Assembly (NCBI GenBank): GCA_910586125.1
Contig: CAJUHP010000010.1
Coordinates: 1 to 64,000, forward strand
DNA length: 64,000 bases
Direction: 5' to 3'
DNA from: an uncultured Lachnospiraceae bacterium
GTDB lineage: Bacteria; Bacillota; Clostridia; Lachnospirales; Lachnospiraceae
Shown here: positions 16,857-25,073 of the stretch, in pieces
How the letters are laid out: the number at the start of each line of letters is the position of its first letter
How positions within the stretch are numbered: position 1 is the stretch's first letter
Program-made: the position numbers and the translations under genes
The notes under the pieces: generated by a model
Told to the model about the DNA's origin: nothing
Seen by the model: the letters and a program-made list of their open reading frames with translations, nothing else
Databases searched by the model: none

Positions 16857-19773
16857 AATACGATTGAATCAAATTCTTACTATCCTTCTTGCACCGTATT
16901 GTGAAGCAGAGTTTATTGAAGAAGGCAAAGACTTTATTGAAGATATTCGTTACAAATATGTTCGTTTACGGGAAAGAAGTCATTTAATGTTGGAGCGAGA
17001 ACGAATAAAACGGGATGAGGATTACATAAAGAGTGAAAAACGTAGAGATAGATTTCTGCAGACTCATTCTGGATATTTTACAAACTCTTTAGACGACGCC
17101 GTGATGTTGATAAATTTATTTTTTCCAGAAAGCGAGATAGCGGACTTGTATCAAAATACTCCAGGGGATATTCATGCAATTGAAAAATATTATTTGTTGA
17201 ATCTTTTTAAGATTGCTGAATCATTGCTGACTTTCCGGGATGGTCGATTGGCAATTCGCACATGGAATAACCCTAGAAAGCGGGAGGATATTCGATACTA
17301 CGAAGAAGATTTGTTTGGCGTAATCCATGTGTTTGATAAGGTGGAAACTTGGAATCTTCTGAATCGTATGATGACGCCGGATATATTGGAGGTTGCTTTT
17401 TTGATAAAGGCAAGACTGACGGATATCCGGTATTTGAGAAGTCAAGGAACAGAGATTAGTTTAGCAGATACAACGCTAGAAAAAGTTTTAGAAAAGGGCG
17501 TGGGAGAAACACATTTTCATATGAATGCAGGAGCTGCTAACGAGTATTACTGGGAGAATGCTATAAATTATATAAATTGGGAACGAGCAGTAAGCAATCA
17601 GGATTCATACGAATTACATAGAAAAAAAACAGGACCAATTGATTGGCCCTTAGTATTATTTCGTTTGTTGATAGCTGATTATTTGGAGGATACAGAGAAT
17701 GAGGAAGAAATTTTGCCATTTATCAAACATCACTGGGGGAAGTACTATCCTTTGATACATGGTATATTAGATTCATTATATTTTGGAACAAAGATGCAAT
17801 ATAGAGAGTCTTGGAGAGAATTGTATGGTGTGGTGCTTCAGTATTATGAAGATAAGAATAGACAATATAAGGAGCATAAAGAGAAGGATTATCTTTTGCA
17901 TACTATATATCATTGCTACCAATACTATTGCGTCAGTGCAGAAAATATTTTTTTATTACAATATTTGAAATATTTGTGTAGAAACGTCGAGGATAGAATG
18001 TTAAGACATCTTTTTTTTCAATATATACGTAAAAAAAATGAATTTTATCATATGAATATCCAGGCTAATCAGATAGAAGGGCTGAAAAATTTTAGAATAT
18101 TTAGTGATACGCTGAAGAGAAGAAATCAACTTCTAGTAGATGAAAAAGGTAGTGTAGATCCGGGGAGGCAAATTGAGATTGTATTTCGGAGTATATCAGT
18201 AAATAAGCACTTACAGAAATTAGAGTTTCGTACCCAGCCCCCAGTAAGAAAGATTCCTTGTTTAGCTGAGAGGGCTAGGCACACGGAGGTCGGTAAATGG
18301 GAGCTTAAAAGAGATATATTGAAACGGATTGAAAATGTGTTGGAGGGTTTGAGACGATATGCAGTACAAATTACGGGATGTTTTGATGATAATGAAATAA
18401 AATCCACATTAGACCAAGGAGTAGATAGTGGGGAGTTGGTTTTTCCCTCGATTGGAATTATTTTTCATTTCTTAAAACGAGATTATGTGGATAATCGAAT
18501 TGCAGATTCTTGTTGGCTTTTGGAAAAGGAAAAACGCCCAGCATATTCAATGCATATTTTGCAATGGCGTGAACAAATGATTGACAGTGCGAAGGCAATT
18601 GAAGAGCTGCGATCAGAGATTCCGGGCTTGGCAGGGTACATTGTGGGGATTGATGCAGCCTCAGAAGAAAATCAGTCAGAGCCATGGATTTTTGCACCTG
18701 TATATGCAGAAATACGTAATAGATACATTACAAAACCATTATTGGAAAAAGAGGGGAGAATTATAAGAATACAAAATATGGGGTTTACTTATCATGTAGG
18801 CGAAGAATTTCGTCATGCACTTTCCGGTTTCCGTCATGTGGATGAGGTGCTTCGTTTTTTTCATTATAAGGCGGGAGATCGTATTGGTCATGCCGTGGTT
18901 TTGGGAATAGATATTGAGCGTTGGGCCCATGAACATGAAAATGTGGTTGTTCCAGTAGGGGAATATCTAGATGATTTATTGTGGTTGTGGGGGGATATTG
19001 TGCATGATGAAATAGATGTAGAAGTATCTCTGGATATTATTGAAGGAAAGATACTCGACTTAGCCGGTCGGATTTATGGTAATATAGTGGGAATGACGCC
19101 AAATATACTTTATGACGCTTATTGTACAAAGTTTAAAAGAGATAACAGCAAAATTTTTGTTAACATGCGAAAATATATGAAGCAAGAACAAATGTATTCA
19201 GGAAACCATTTTTGTAAGCATCATCTTCAAGATGGTATAGTGAATGAAATATGGACAAGTGATAAAATTTTGTGTACATTTTTCTGTCCAATTTATCATC
19301 AGAAACTTCAAAAGCCGATTATGATTCCAATCAGTCCTTCGATGGTTAGATTGATGAAAGCGATACAGGAACAATTACTTCAGAAAATAGAAAGAATGGG
19401 AATTTATGTAGAGGTAAATCCAACATCGAATTTAGCAATTGGAATAGCATCAGATATGGATGATAGTCATATATTTCGGCTAAATTCTGTAGATGGAATC
19501 CAGCTACATAGGAAAGATGAAAAAAATAAACATAAAGTATTATTAACAATTAATTCTGATGATCTAGCAATATTTAATACATCATGTGAAAATGAGTTGG
19601 CTTATATGTATCATTCCATGACACATCAAGGATACGATAAAGAGGATACATTACAGTGGATTGATAAAATCCGACAGTATGGCCTTGATAGCAGTTTTGT
19701 AAAACATATTAGAAAGCCATCTCAACAATATGATGAGATTAAAGTACTGCTGAAAAAAATTCGAGAATATTAA
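16849..19773 (+). CDS. rdrB: RADAR divergent adenosine deaminase RdrB
   Basis: This is a 974-residue adenosine-deaminase-like protein. All metal and catalytic motifs are visible in order: HxH in ETHFHMNAG (His222, His224), the VGIDAASEE strand (599-607), HVGE (His649, Glu652), RIGHA (His681), NPTSN (857-861) and NSDD (Asp904-Asp905). Housekeeping adenosine deaminases are about 330-350 residues; the long N-terminal part and insertions fit RdrB, which assembles into large shells and deaminates adenosine in RNA or nucleotides during infection. The start at 16849 has GGAGGAGG just upstream and overlaps the rdrA stop by eight bases (ATGAATAA), giving translational coupling. Frames opening further upstream at 16786 lack that support. 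Confidence 0.88.
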   Translation: MNKIRLNQILTILLAPYCEAEFIEEGKDFIEDIRYKYVRLRERSHLMLERERIKRDEDYIKSEKRRDRFLQTHSGYFTNSLDDAVMLINLFFPESEIADLYQNTPGDIHAIEKYYLLNLFKIAESLLTFRDGRLAIRTWNNPRKREDIRYYEEDLFGVIHVFDKVETWNLLNRMMTPDILEVAFLIKARLTDIRYLRSQGTEISLADTTLEKVLEKGVGETHFHMNAGAANEYYWENAINYINWERAVSNQDSYELHRKKTGPIDWPLVLFRLLIADYLEDTENEEEILPFIKHHWGKYYPLIHGILDSLYFGTKMQYRESWRELYGVVLQYYEDKNRQYKEHKEKDYLLHTIYHCYQYYCVSAENIFLLQYLKYLCRNVEDRMLRHLFFQYIRKKNEFYHMNIQANQIEGLKNFRIFSDTLKRRNQLLVDEKGSVDPGRQIEIVFRSISVNKHLQKLEFRTQPPVRKIPCLAERARHTEVGKWELKRDILKRIENVLEGLRRYAVQITGCFDDNEIKSTLDQGVDSGELVFPSIGIIFHFLKRDYVDNRIADSCWLLEKEKRPAYSMHILQWREQMIDSAKAIEELRSEIPGLAGYIVGIDAASEENQSEPWIFAPVYAEIRNRYITKPLLEKEGRIIRIQNMGFTYHVGEEFRHALSGFRHVDEVLRFFHYKAGDRIGHAVVLGIDIERWAHEHENVVVPVGEYLDDLLWLWGDIVHDEIDVEVSLDIIEGKILDLAGRIYGNIVGMTPNILYDAYCTKFKRDNSKIFVNMRKYMKQEQMYSGNHFCKHHLQDGIVNEIWTSDKILCTFFCPIYHQKLQKPIMIPISPSMVRLMKAIQEQLLQKIERMGIYVEVNPTSNLAIGIASDMDDSHIFRLNSVDGIQLHRKDEKNKHKVLLTINSDDLAIFNTSCENELAYMYHSMTHQGYDKEDTLQWIDKIRQYGLDSSFVKHIRKPSQQYDEIKVLLKKIREY

Positions 19774-19804
19774 AAAATTATAATTGTTTTAGGAGGAGAT
19801 ATAA

Positions 19805-20431
19805 ATGGGATCAGTATTTGAAAAATTGACATATTATGATATTTTGGGATATTTACTTCCAGGCATGGTTTTTGTTATTATAAGCGGAGGAGCATACGCT
19901 TTTTCAATAGGAGAGGATATAGTTGAGAGATACAAAGATATTAGTGGTTTTTTAATAATGCTATTTATAGTAGTGTCATATGTTATTGGCCTCATATTAT
20001 CGGAATTCTCAAGAATCTTTATGATTATTTTTGATAAAATTAAACTTAAGATGAAGCATATAGAAAGATGTTATTCTTTTCCTGTTGAACGAAGCATTAT
20101 AGTAAAAGCCCTAAAAAATAGTAATCTAATTAGTGGAAATGAAGAGGATATAAAAGCAGAATATTTTGAAGTTATGTATGGTGTGATACAAACAGATCCA
20201 AAGTATGGGAGGATTCATAACTATACTTCGGCTGAGATTATGTATAAAAACTTGATGGCAGCTATATTAGCAAGTGCGTTAATTGTTTTTTTTGTACTAC
20301 AGTATAAAAATTTTTGGTTTTATATTATTAGCATAGCTATATTCCTTGCCTTTTTAAATCGTTATCGCCGTTTTTATAAAAAAAAGATTAAATATACTGT
20401 GATATGGTTTGTGGAGAAATATAAAAAATAG
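19805..20431 (+). CDS. Csx27-like four-helix membrane protein, RADAR accessory
   Basis: A 208-residue membrane protein begins with the LTYYDILGYLLPGMVFVI signature seen in Csx27-like proteins. Hydrophobic segments lie near residues 14-34, 46-66, 150-167 and 171-188; a charged central region of about 80 residues faces the cytoplasm or forms a soluble domain. The ATG follows AGGAGGAG and lies 31 bases after rdrB, so it is the third gene of the operon. RADAR loci are known to carry an optional small membrane protein of the SLATT or Csx27 type, which matches this position. Its role, perhaps membrane anchoring or triggered permeabilisation, is not settled. Confidence 0.75.
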   Translation: MGSVFEKLTYYDILGYLLPGMVFVIISGGAYAFSIGEDIVERYKDISGFLIMLFIVVSYVIGLILSEFSRIFMIIFDKIKLKMKHIERCYSFPVERSIIVKALKNSNLISGNEEDIKAEYFEVMYGVIQTDPKYGRIHNYTSAEIMYKNLMAAILASALIVFFVLQYKNFWFYIISIAIFLAFLNRYRRFYKKKIKYTVIWFVEKYKK

Positions 20432-20720
20432 AGTAAATACCTAATTTTATGATACTGAAGTTAAAGGTTTTAACTATTGGATTGTAAAAAATTAAAGTTT
20501 TACAGTAAATGTAAGCTTTTGAATCATTCAAGAGTTATCATAAAAATAGTTCTCGAAATAAAGAAAAAATATACAAACGGTTGCGCAGCAAGAATCAGAA
20601 GATATACCGTTATAAAGATATCCGAATAATTATTAAATAATACAAATATTATAAGAAATCTTGCGGAAAATGTATCGCCATATGTGGCAGAACTAGACCT
20701 TTACGAAACGGATAAGGAAG
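20432..20720. other. Right flank of the AT-rich island
   Basis: There is no gene with a start. A plus-strand frame near 20650-20739 reads NIIRNLAENVSPYVAELDLY and then ETDKEVDNSA to a stop, which looks like the C-terminal end of a lost gene of unknown family. Its last codons overlap the -35 region of the next promoter. Base composition begins to return to the window average here, so the island probably ends in this stretch. Confidence 0.45.
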
Positions 20721-20749
20721 TTGACAACAGCGCGTAAAACTATTATAAT
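20721..20749 (+). promoter_or_regulatory. Perfect consensus sigma-A promoter of methyltransferase gene
   Basis: TTGACA (20721-20726), a 17-base spacer and TATAAT (20744-20749) match the full consensus. The start site would fall near 20756, about 30 bases ahead of the ATG at 20786. Confidence 0.8.
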
Positions 20750-20785
20750 CGCAATTACAAATTGAGCGAAAGAGGGATTTCAGAG

Positions 20786-21574
20786 ATGAAAGATCATAGT
20801 TCTCAAAATAAAAAGGCATGGGAATATAATGCGTATGAGTTTTGGCTCAAACAATCTGGTACACCCGCTGACCGGGCAAAAAGAGACTTAGAAAATCCTA
20901 TCGGAATGCTGAAAAAATATTCGGGTTACTTTGATACCTACAATGGTATAAAAATAGCAAACATATGTGGTTCTTGCGGAAAAAAGGCTGTTCCCTTAGC
21001 TATTTTAGGAGCAGAAGTTACGGTTTTTGATATTTCAGAAGAGAATAAGAAATACGCGCTCGAAGTCGCAGCCGCCGCAAAAGTGAATTTAAATTTTGAA
21101 GTATGTGATATATTGGAAATAGATATAGAGAAGTACGGAAATTATTTTGACGTAGTGTTTATGGAAGGGGGAGTATTACATTACTTTCATGATATAGATG
21201 AATTTATGTGCATGATGTATTCGTTATTGAGAGACGATGGCCAAATGATATGCAGCGATTTTCATCCATTTACTAAAATATCAGATATTTTGAATTTTAA
21301 ACAACCGACGATGAGTTATTTTTCAACGGAAACTTTTGAAGGAGAAATGGCGCATTCCCGTTTTTTTGAAGAGAGTGTTCGAGAGCAGATGCCTAAGTGC
21401 AGTTATAGAAAGTATACGATCAGTGAGATTGTCAATTCTATCATAAAGAATGGTTTTACATTAAAAAGGTTTGATGAACATCCTGCATGGACAAATGAAA
21501 ATATACCGGGAGAGTTTACGGCTGTGGCGCGTAAAACGAATACACCAACAAAAGCTTGTCTCAAAAAACAATAG
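20786..21574 (+). CDS. Class I SAM-dependent methyltransferase
   Basis: The 262-residue protein begins MKDHSSQNKKAWEYNAYEFW and has motif I as KIANICGSCGKKAVPLAIL, motif II as VTVFDISEENKKYAL and a FDVVFMEGGVLHYF segment, all typical of Rossmann-fold methyltransferases. An unusual CGSCGKKA replaces the common GxGxG. ATG 20786 is preferred over TTG 20762 because AGAGGG lies about ten bases upstream. The substrate is unknown. Its perfect consensus promoter suggests constitutive, strong expression. It is close to the right edge of the defence island but is not part of that operon. Confidence 0.85.
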   Translation: MKDHSSQNKKAWEYNAYEFWLKQSGTPADRAKRDLENPIGMLKKYSGYFDTYNGIKIANICGSCGKKAVPLAILGAEVTVFDISEENKKYALEVAAAAKVNLNFEVCDILEIDIEKYGNYFDVVFMEGGVLHYFHDIDEFMCMMYSLLRDDGQMICSDFHPFTKISDILNFKQPTMSYFSTETFEGEMAHSRFFEESVREQMPKCSYRKYTISEIVNSIIKNGFTLKRFDEHPAWTNENIPGEFTAVARKTNTPTKACLKKQ

Positions 21575-21596
21575 CATCTTTCCATCACATCAGAAA

Positions 21597-21637
21597 AATG
21601 GCGTTCGGCCAAAAAAGCCGAACGCCATTTTTTTTCT
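21597..21637 (+). terminator. Strong intrinsic terminator between convergent genes
   Basis: AATGGCGTTCGGC pairs perfectly with GCCGAACGCCATT around a short A-rich loop, followed by eight T. A-runs before the stem make it usable from both sides. It ends the methyltransferase transcript and may also serve the convergent fba gene. Confidence 0.9.
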
Positions 21638-21702
21638 CAATCCAGCCGGACCGGCGCCGTTATTTCCGGCCGCCGTATTCCGTCTAAGCGTATATCTTTT
21701 GC

Positions 21703-22638
21703 TCAGATCTTATTGTCGGAGCCCAGAACATCCACGATCTTATGCTTCACCAGCTCCTTGATGTTGGCGCGGGCGGGCTTCAGATACTGGCGGGGATCGA
21801 AATCGCCGGGATGATCATGGAAGTACTTGCGGATGGTACCGGTCATGGCCAGACGCAGGTCGGAGTCGATGTTGATCTTGCAGACAGCCAGCTTGGAGGC
21901 TTCTCTCAACTGATCTTCCGGAACACCGATGGCATCGGGCATATGGCCGCCGTAGGTGTTGACCATCTGCACATAGTCCTGCGGTACGGAGGAAGAACCG
22001 TGCAGAACGATGGGGAAGCCGGGCAGTCTCTTCTGAACCTCTTCCAGAATGTCGAAGCGAAGCTGGGGCTTCGTGCCGGGCTTAAACTTGTATGCGCCGT
22101 GAGATGTACCGATGGCGATGGCCAGGGAGTCGCAGCCGGTGCGGTTTACAAACTCCTGCACATCCTCCGGACGGGTGTAGGAGGAATCCTCAGCGGATAC
22201 GTTGACTTCATCCTCCACGCCGGCCAGCGTGCCAAGCTCCGCCTCTACCACAACGCCGTGTGCGTGAGCGTATTCAACCACCTGCTTGGTGATGGCGATA
22301 TTCTCCTCAAAGGGCTTGGAAGAAGCGTCGATCATGACGGAGGTAAAACCGTCGTCGATGCAGGACTTGCAGGTTTCAAAACTGTCGCCGTGGTCCAGGT
22401 GCAGTACGATGGGCAGGCCGGTCTCGATCTCAGCAGCCTCCACCAGCTTTACCAGATAGGTGCGGTTGGCATAGGCGCGGGCTCCCTTGGAAACCTGCAG
22501 GATAACAGGAGATTTGCACTCCTTTGCAGCTTCCGTGATACCCTGGATGATCTCCATGTTGTTGACGTTGAAGGCGCCGATGGCGTAGCCGCCTTCATAG
22601 GCCTTCTTGAACATTTCGGTTGAAGTAACTAAGGGCAT
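21703..22638 (-). CDS. fba: Class II fructose-1,6-bisphosphate aldolase
   Basis: This 311-residue glycolytic enzyme interconverts fructose 1,6-bisphosphate with dihydroxyacetone phosphate and glyceraldehyde 3-phosphate. Class II zinc motifs are present: VLHLDHGDSFETCKSCIDDG with the metal histidine, VEAELGTLAG, SHGAYKF, and VLHGSSSVP. Length is normal for the family. ATG 22638 (MPLVTSTEMFKKAYEGGYA) has AAAGGTGG eight bases upstream, whereas the upstream GTG lies inside that site. A TATAAT box on the minus strand at 22731-22726 probably belongs to its promoter. The gene is monocistronic. Confidence 0.96.
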   Translation of the reverse strand: MPLVTSTEMFKKAYEGGYAIGAFNVNNMEIIQGITEAAKECKSPVILQVSKGARAYANRTYLVKLVEAAEIETGLPIVLHLDHGDSFETCKSCIDDGFTSVMIDASSKPFEENIAITKQVVEYAHAHGVVVEAELGTLAGVEDEVNVSAEDSSYTRPEDVQEFVNRTGCDSLAIAIGTSHGAYKFKPGTKPQLRFDILEEVQKRLPGFPIVLHGSSSVPQDYVQMVNTYGGHMPDAIGVPEDQLREASKLAVCKINIDSDLRLAMTGTIRKYFHDHPGDFDPRQYLKPARANIKELVKHKIVDVLGSDNKI

Positions 22639-22840
22639 GATGTGTTCCACCTTTCTTATAGATAGTAGTCGGCCGGACCAGCAGGCTGAGTCTGGCCTGT
22701 TGTGCCGCTGTCTTTATTATACCAGAAAAATCAAATCTGTATAGAAGTTTTTTCCTAAAAAATGAGAAAAAGATAACGCAGCTTTGCCGCGGCAGAAAAA
22801 GATTCGGATTTCCGCCGGGAAAATTTTCTCAAAAAAGCGC

Positions 22841-22869
22841 TTGACAGAAAAAGGAGGAACGCATATAAT
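22841..22869 (+). promoter_or_regulatory. Consensus promoter of TetR regulator gene
   Basis: TTGACA (22841-22846) and TATAAT (22864-22869) are exactly 17 bases apart. The -10 box is directly followed by the palindrome at 22869-22881, so a bound repressor would block initiation. Confidence 0.85.
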
Positions 22870-22881
22870 GAACATAGTTCA
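22869..22881 (+). promoter_or_regulatory. TetR-type operator, copy 1
   Basis: TGAACATAGTTCA is an inverted repeat with arms TGAAC and the matching GTTCA. It overlaps the end of the -10 box and the start site of the TetR gene. An almost identical palindrome precedes the next gene at 23509-23521, which points to one regulator acting on both. Confidence 0.7.
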
Positions 22882-22899
22882 GTTTGGAGGGAAAGGAAT

Positions 22900-23460
22900 T
22901 TGAATACGGTTGTAACTTCCAAAGAAGCCATTTTAAAGGTGAGTCGGGAGCTGATCCGGGAGCAGGGCTGGGAAGCCGTTAATATTCGGGCGGTGGCGAA
23001 AGCGTGTGAGATTTCTGTCGGTACGGTCTATAATTATTTCCAGTCCAAATCGGACTTGCTTGCGCAGACTGTGGAGAGCGTCTGGTTTGATATCTTTCAT
23101 TTTCCGGAAGGCAGGGGAGCGTTTGACAGTTTTGCGGGGTGTGTGGAGTGGGCGTTTGACAGTATGAAACAGGGAGACGAAAAATATCCTGGTTTTTTTA
23201 CGCTTCATTCCATGAGCTTTGTCGGAGAAGAGAAAACCGGCGCACAGCAGCGCATGGCGCAGTCTAGGCAGCATATGAAAGAGAGACTGCTGCTGGTCCT
23301 TACAAACGATCCCAATGTTCGGCCCGATGTGTTTGACAGCAGCTTTACCCGGAAAAAATTTGTGGAGATTATTTTTTCGCTGATTCTTTCGGCGTGCCTG
23401 CAGCGTGATTATGACAGCAGTGCAATACTGAGGATGATCCGCCGGATACTCTATGAATAA
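22900..23460 (+). CDS. TetR/AcrR family transcriptional regulator
   Basis: The 186-residue protein has an N-terminal TetR helix-turn-helix (residues 8-53: ILKVSRELIREQGWEAVNIR then AKACEISVGTVYNYFQSKSD) and an all-helical C-terminal ligand domain. The start is TTG at 22900 after GGAGGGAAAGG. It is most likely a repressor of itself and of the adjacent membrane protein gene, because a TGAAC-N3-GTTCA type palindrome lies in both leaders. The ligand is unknown. Confidence 0.9.
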   Translation: MNTVVTSKEAILKVSRELIREQGWEAVNIRAVAKACEISVGTVYNYFQSKSDLLAQTVESVWFDIFHFPEGRGAFDSFAGCVEWAFDSMKQGDEKYPGFFTLHSMSFVGEEKTGAQQRMAQSRQHMKERLLLVLTNDPNVRPDVFDSSFTRKKFVEIIFSLILSACLQRDYDSSAILRMIRRILYE

Positions 23461-23473
23461 AAAGGATAAAAAA

Positions 23474-23497
23474 CCCCGTGAGCGGCGGGGATTTTTT
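23474..23497 (+). terminator. Intrinsic terminator after TetR gene
   Basis: CCCCG and CGGGG pair around a seven-base loop and are followed by ATTTTTT. It separates the regulator from the membrane protein gene, so the latter needs its own promoter, next to the operator at 23509. Confidence 0.75.
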
Positions 23498-23508
23498 ATA
23501 AATCAAAA

Positions 23509-23521
23509 TGAACAATGTTCA
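23509..23521 (+). promoter_or_regulatory. TetR-type operator, copy 2
   Basis: TGAACAATGTTCA is a perfect 13-base palindrome around a central A. It shares outer bases with the site in front of the TetR gene and lies 18 bases before the ATG at 23540. Confidence 0.7.
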
Positions 23522-23539
23522 GAAAGAGAGGAACAAAGT

Positions 23540-24277
23540 ATGCAAACAATGATCGAAACTATTTTTGACGCGGTATATTTGATTTCTGTTATCGCCTTAG
23601 GTATTACCATGATTGTAAAAAGCGGCGGAAACAAGGAATACCGGCTGTCCGGAATGATGGCGGTGGTACTGGGCGCCGGGGATTCCTTCCATCTGATTCC
23701 CCGCGCGCTGGCGCTGTGTACCAGCGGACTGGAGAATTTTACAGAGGCTCTCGGCGCGGGAAAATTTATCACTTCCATCACCATGACTGCCTTCTATATC
23801 TTATTGTATTATGTATGGAGGATACGATATCGAATCAAAGGAGAGAATGGTGTGACAGCGGCGGTCTATGTGCTGTCTGCGCTGCGTATTCTTCTTTGTC
23901 TGTGCCCGCAGAACAAATGGCTGAGTGCGCAGTCGCCTTTGTTTTGGGGAATTTACCGCAATATTCCTTTTGCGCTGTTGGGATTGCTGATTATAGTCCT
24001 ATTTTATAAAAGCGCAAAGGAGCGCGGGGATAGGGAATATCGGTATATGTGGCTGACGATTGTCCTCAGCTTTGGCTTCTATATCCCGGTGGTGCTCTGG
24101 GCCGATACCGTTCCTCTGATCGGGATGCTCATGATTCCGAAAACCTGTGCGTATGTGTGGACGGTTTGGATTTGTTTTCAGGCTATGAGAAGGGGAAACA
24201 GCCGTACGGACATGAGGGGAAGAGAGAAAAAGGAAGAATCTGAAAAAAGAGGCGGCGTTCTGAGAGCGAACGGATAA
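23540..24277 (+). CDS. Multi-pass membrane protein controlled by TetR
   Basis: The 245-residue protein has about seven hydrophobic segments (near residues 8-26, 38-55, 74-95, 103-120, 133-152, 166-184 and 190-212) and a charged, lysine- and arginine-rich cytoplasmic tail. The ATG at 23540 has AGAGAGGAA upstream; in-frame codons further upstream run through the terminator and operator and are unlikely to be translated. No enzyme motif is recognised. Its position behind a matching operator suggests that the neighbouring TetR protein represses it. It could be a sensor or transporter-like protein, with function unknown. Confidence 0.7.
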   Translation: MQTMIETIFDAVYLISVIALGITMIVKSGGNKEYRLSGMMAVVLGAGDSFHLIPRALALCTSGLENFTEALGAGKFITSITMTAFYILLYYVWRIRYRIKGENGVTAAVYVLSALRILLCLCPQNKWLSAQSPLFWGIYRNIPFALLGLLIIVLFYKSAKERGDREYRYMWLTIVLSFGFYIPVVLWADTVPLIGMLMIPKTCAYVWTVWICFQAMRRGNSRTDMRGREKKEESEKRGGVLRANG

Positions 24278-24331
24278 AACATTCTCGTTTTCTTTCGCAA
24301 AGGAAAACAGATATGTGTATAAAATGAATCT

Positions 24332-24438
24332 CCCCTATGCTATGGAAATGCAGTTTGTACTGTTCTGCAAAAAACGCATCCAAAACAGATCCAACAGCTC
24401 GCAGAAAGCAAGGTTAAATATGCCTCCAGGCATAGGGG
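24332..24438. repeat. Spaced inverted repeat in intergenic region
   Basis: CCCCTATGC (24332-24340) is the exact reverse complement of GCATAGGGG (24430-24438), with 89 bases between. The enclosed DNA has no start codon of its own but is open on the minus strand. It might be a small repetitive element; no second copy is seen in this window. Confidence 0.3.
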
Positions 24439-24482
24439 ATAGATCAAAATGACTTAAAGCAGCGCTTGTGCCGTCTTTCGCT

Positions 24483-24914
24483 CTAAAGAAAATCGTCGTC
24501 CGGATCGCTGTCAGGTCCCTGCCCTGGATCCGATTCCTGACCAGGTCCCCGGCCATGCCCTCCGAAAAACTCATTGCTGATGACGTTCTTTTTTATCCGG
24601 GCATCCTCAATGGTATCGGATAAAAGCTTTTTGATCTCCTTGGGATTTTTGATATTGACCAGGGAGATATGCCGGTCGTGGTCAACCTTCGTACAAAGCT
24701 CGATGGTGCCGGTGCCGAAGATTTTCTGGCCCAGAGAGCGGGTCAGCTTGATGTCGGTGATGCGGTAGAGCAGAGTTTCATCGAAAGACGTGTTCAGGAG
24801 CCCCTTTTGGATAAAGAGCCTTTCGTCTTTTACTTCATACTTGGTGAAAGAAAAGGGGAACCACATAAAATGTTTGCGATCCTTCCAGATGCAGTCGCTA
24901 TCCTGTTTTGGCAT
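24483..24914 (-). CDS. PH-domain (bPH2/DUF304-like) protein
   Basis: The 143-residue protein has a bacterial pleckstrin-homology-like core: KYEVKDERLFIQKGLLNTSF, then ETLLYRITDIKLTRSLGQKI and GTGTIELCTKVDHDRHISLV, the pattern of YdbS/YdbT-type bPH2 domains but without their usual membrane helices. The C-terminal tail is rich in Gly, Pro, Asp and Gln (GGHGRGPGQESDPGQGPD) and likely disordered. ATG 24914 follows AGGAGAG. The role is unknown; such domains mediate protein or membrane contacts. Confidence 0.78.
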   Translation of the reverse strand: MPKQDSDCIWKDRKHFMWFPFSFTKYEVKDERLFIQKGLLNTSFDETLLYRITDIKLTRSLGQKIFGTGTIELCTKVDHDRHISLVNIKNPKEIKKLLSDTIEDARIKKNVISNEFFGGHGRGPGQESDPGQGPDSDPDDDFL

Positions 24915-25011
24915 GTATCTCTCCTTTGTGTTTTTTGTGTATGGCGTCATCTATATTATAATCGCAGAAAGGAAGAACTGCAACTGGTTATAACGCTTTT
25001 GCCGGATCAGA

Positions 25012-25038
25012 AAACCCCCGGATCGCCGCCGGGGGTTT
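25012..25038 (+). terminator. Bidirectional hairpin in divergent gap
   Basis: AAACCCCCGG (25012-25021) pairs perfectly with CCGGGGGTTT (25029-25038). Both flanks have the A or T runs needed to act from either strand. It lies between two divergently oriented genes, where no known transcript should end. Confidence 0.6.
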
Positions 25039-25073
25039 CTGTAATGATAATATGAGGGAAAGAATCTTTTATG

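Noticed and set aside
16849..19773. Metabolic adenosine or AMP deaminase
   Set aside because: The protein is far longer than adenosine deaminase, has no AMP-deaminase N-terminal features, and is coupled to a P-loop ATPase gene, which fits RdrB instead.
21742..22623. Open frame of 293 codons on the plus strand
   Set aside because: It lies antisense to fba, which has complete enzyme motifs and a good ribosome site. The plus frame has no family features.
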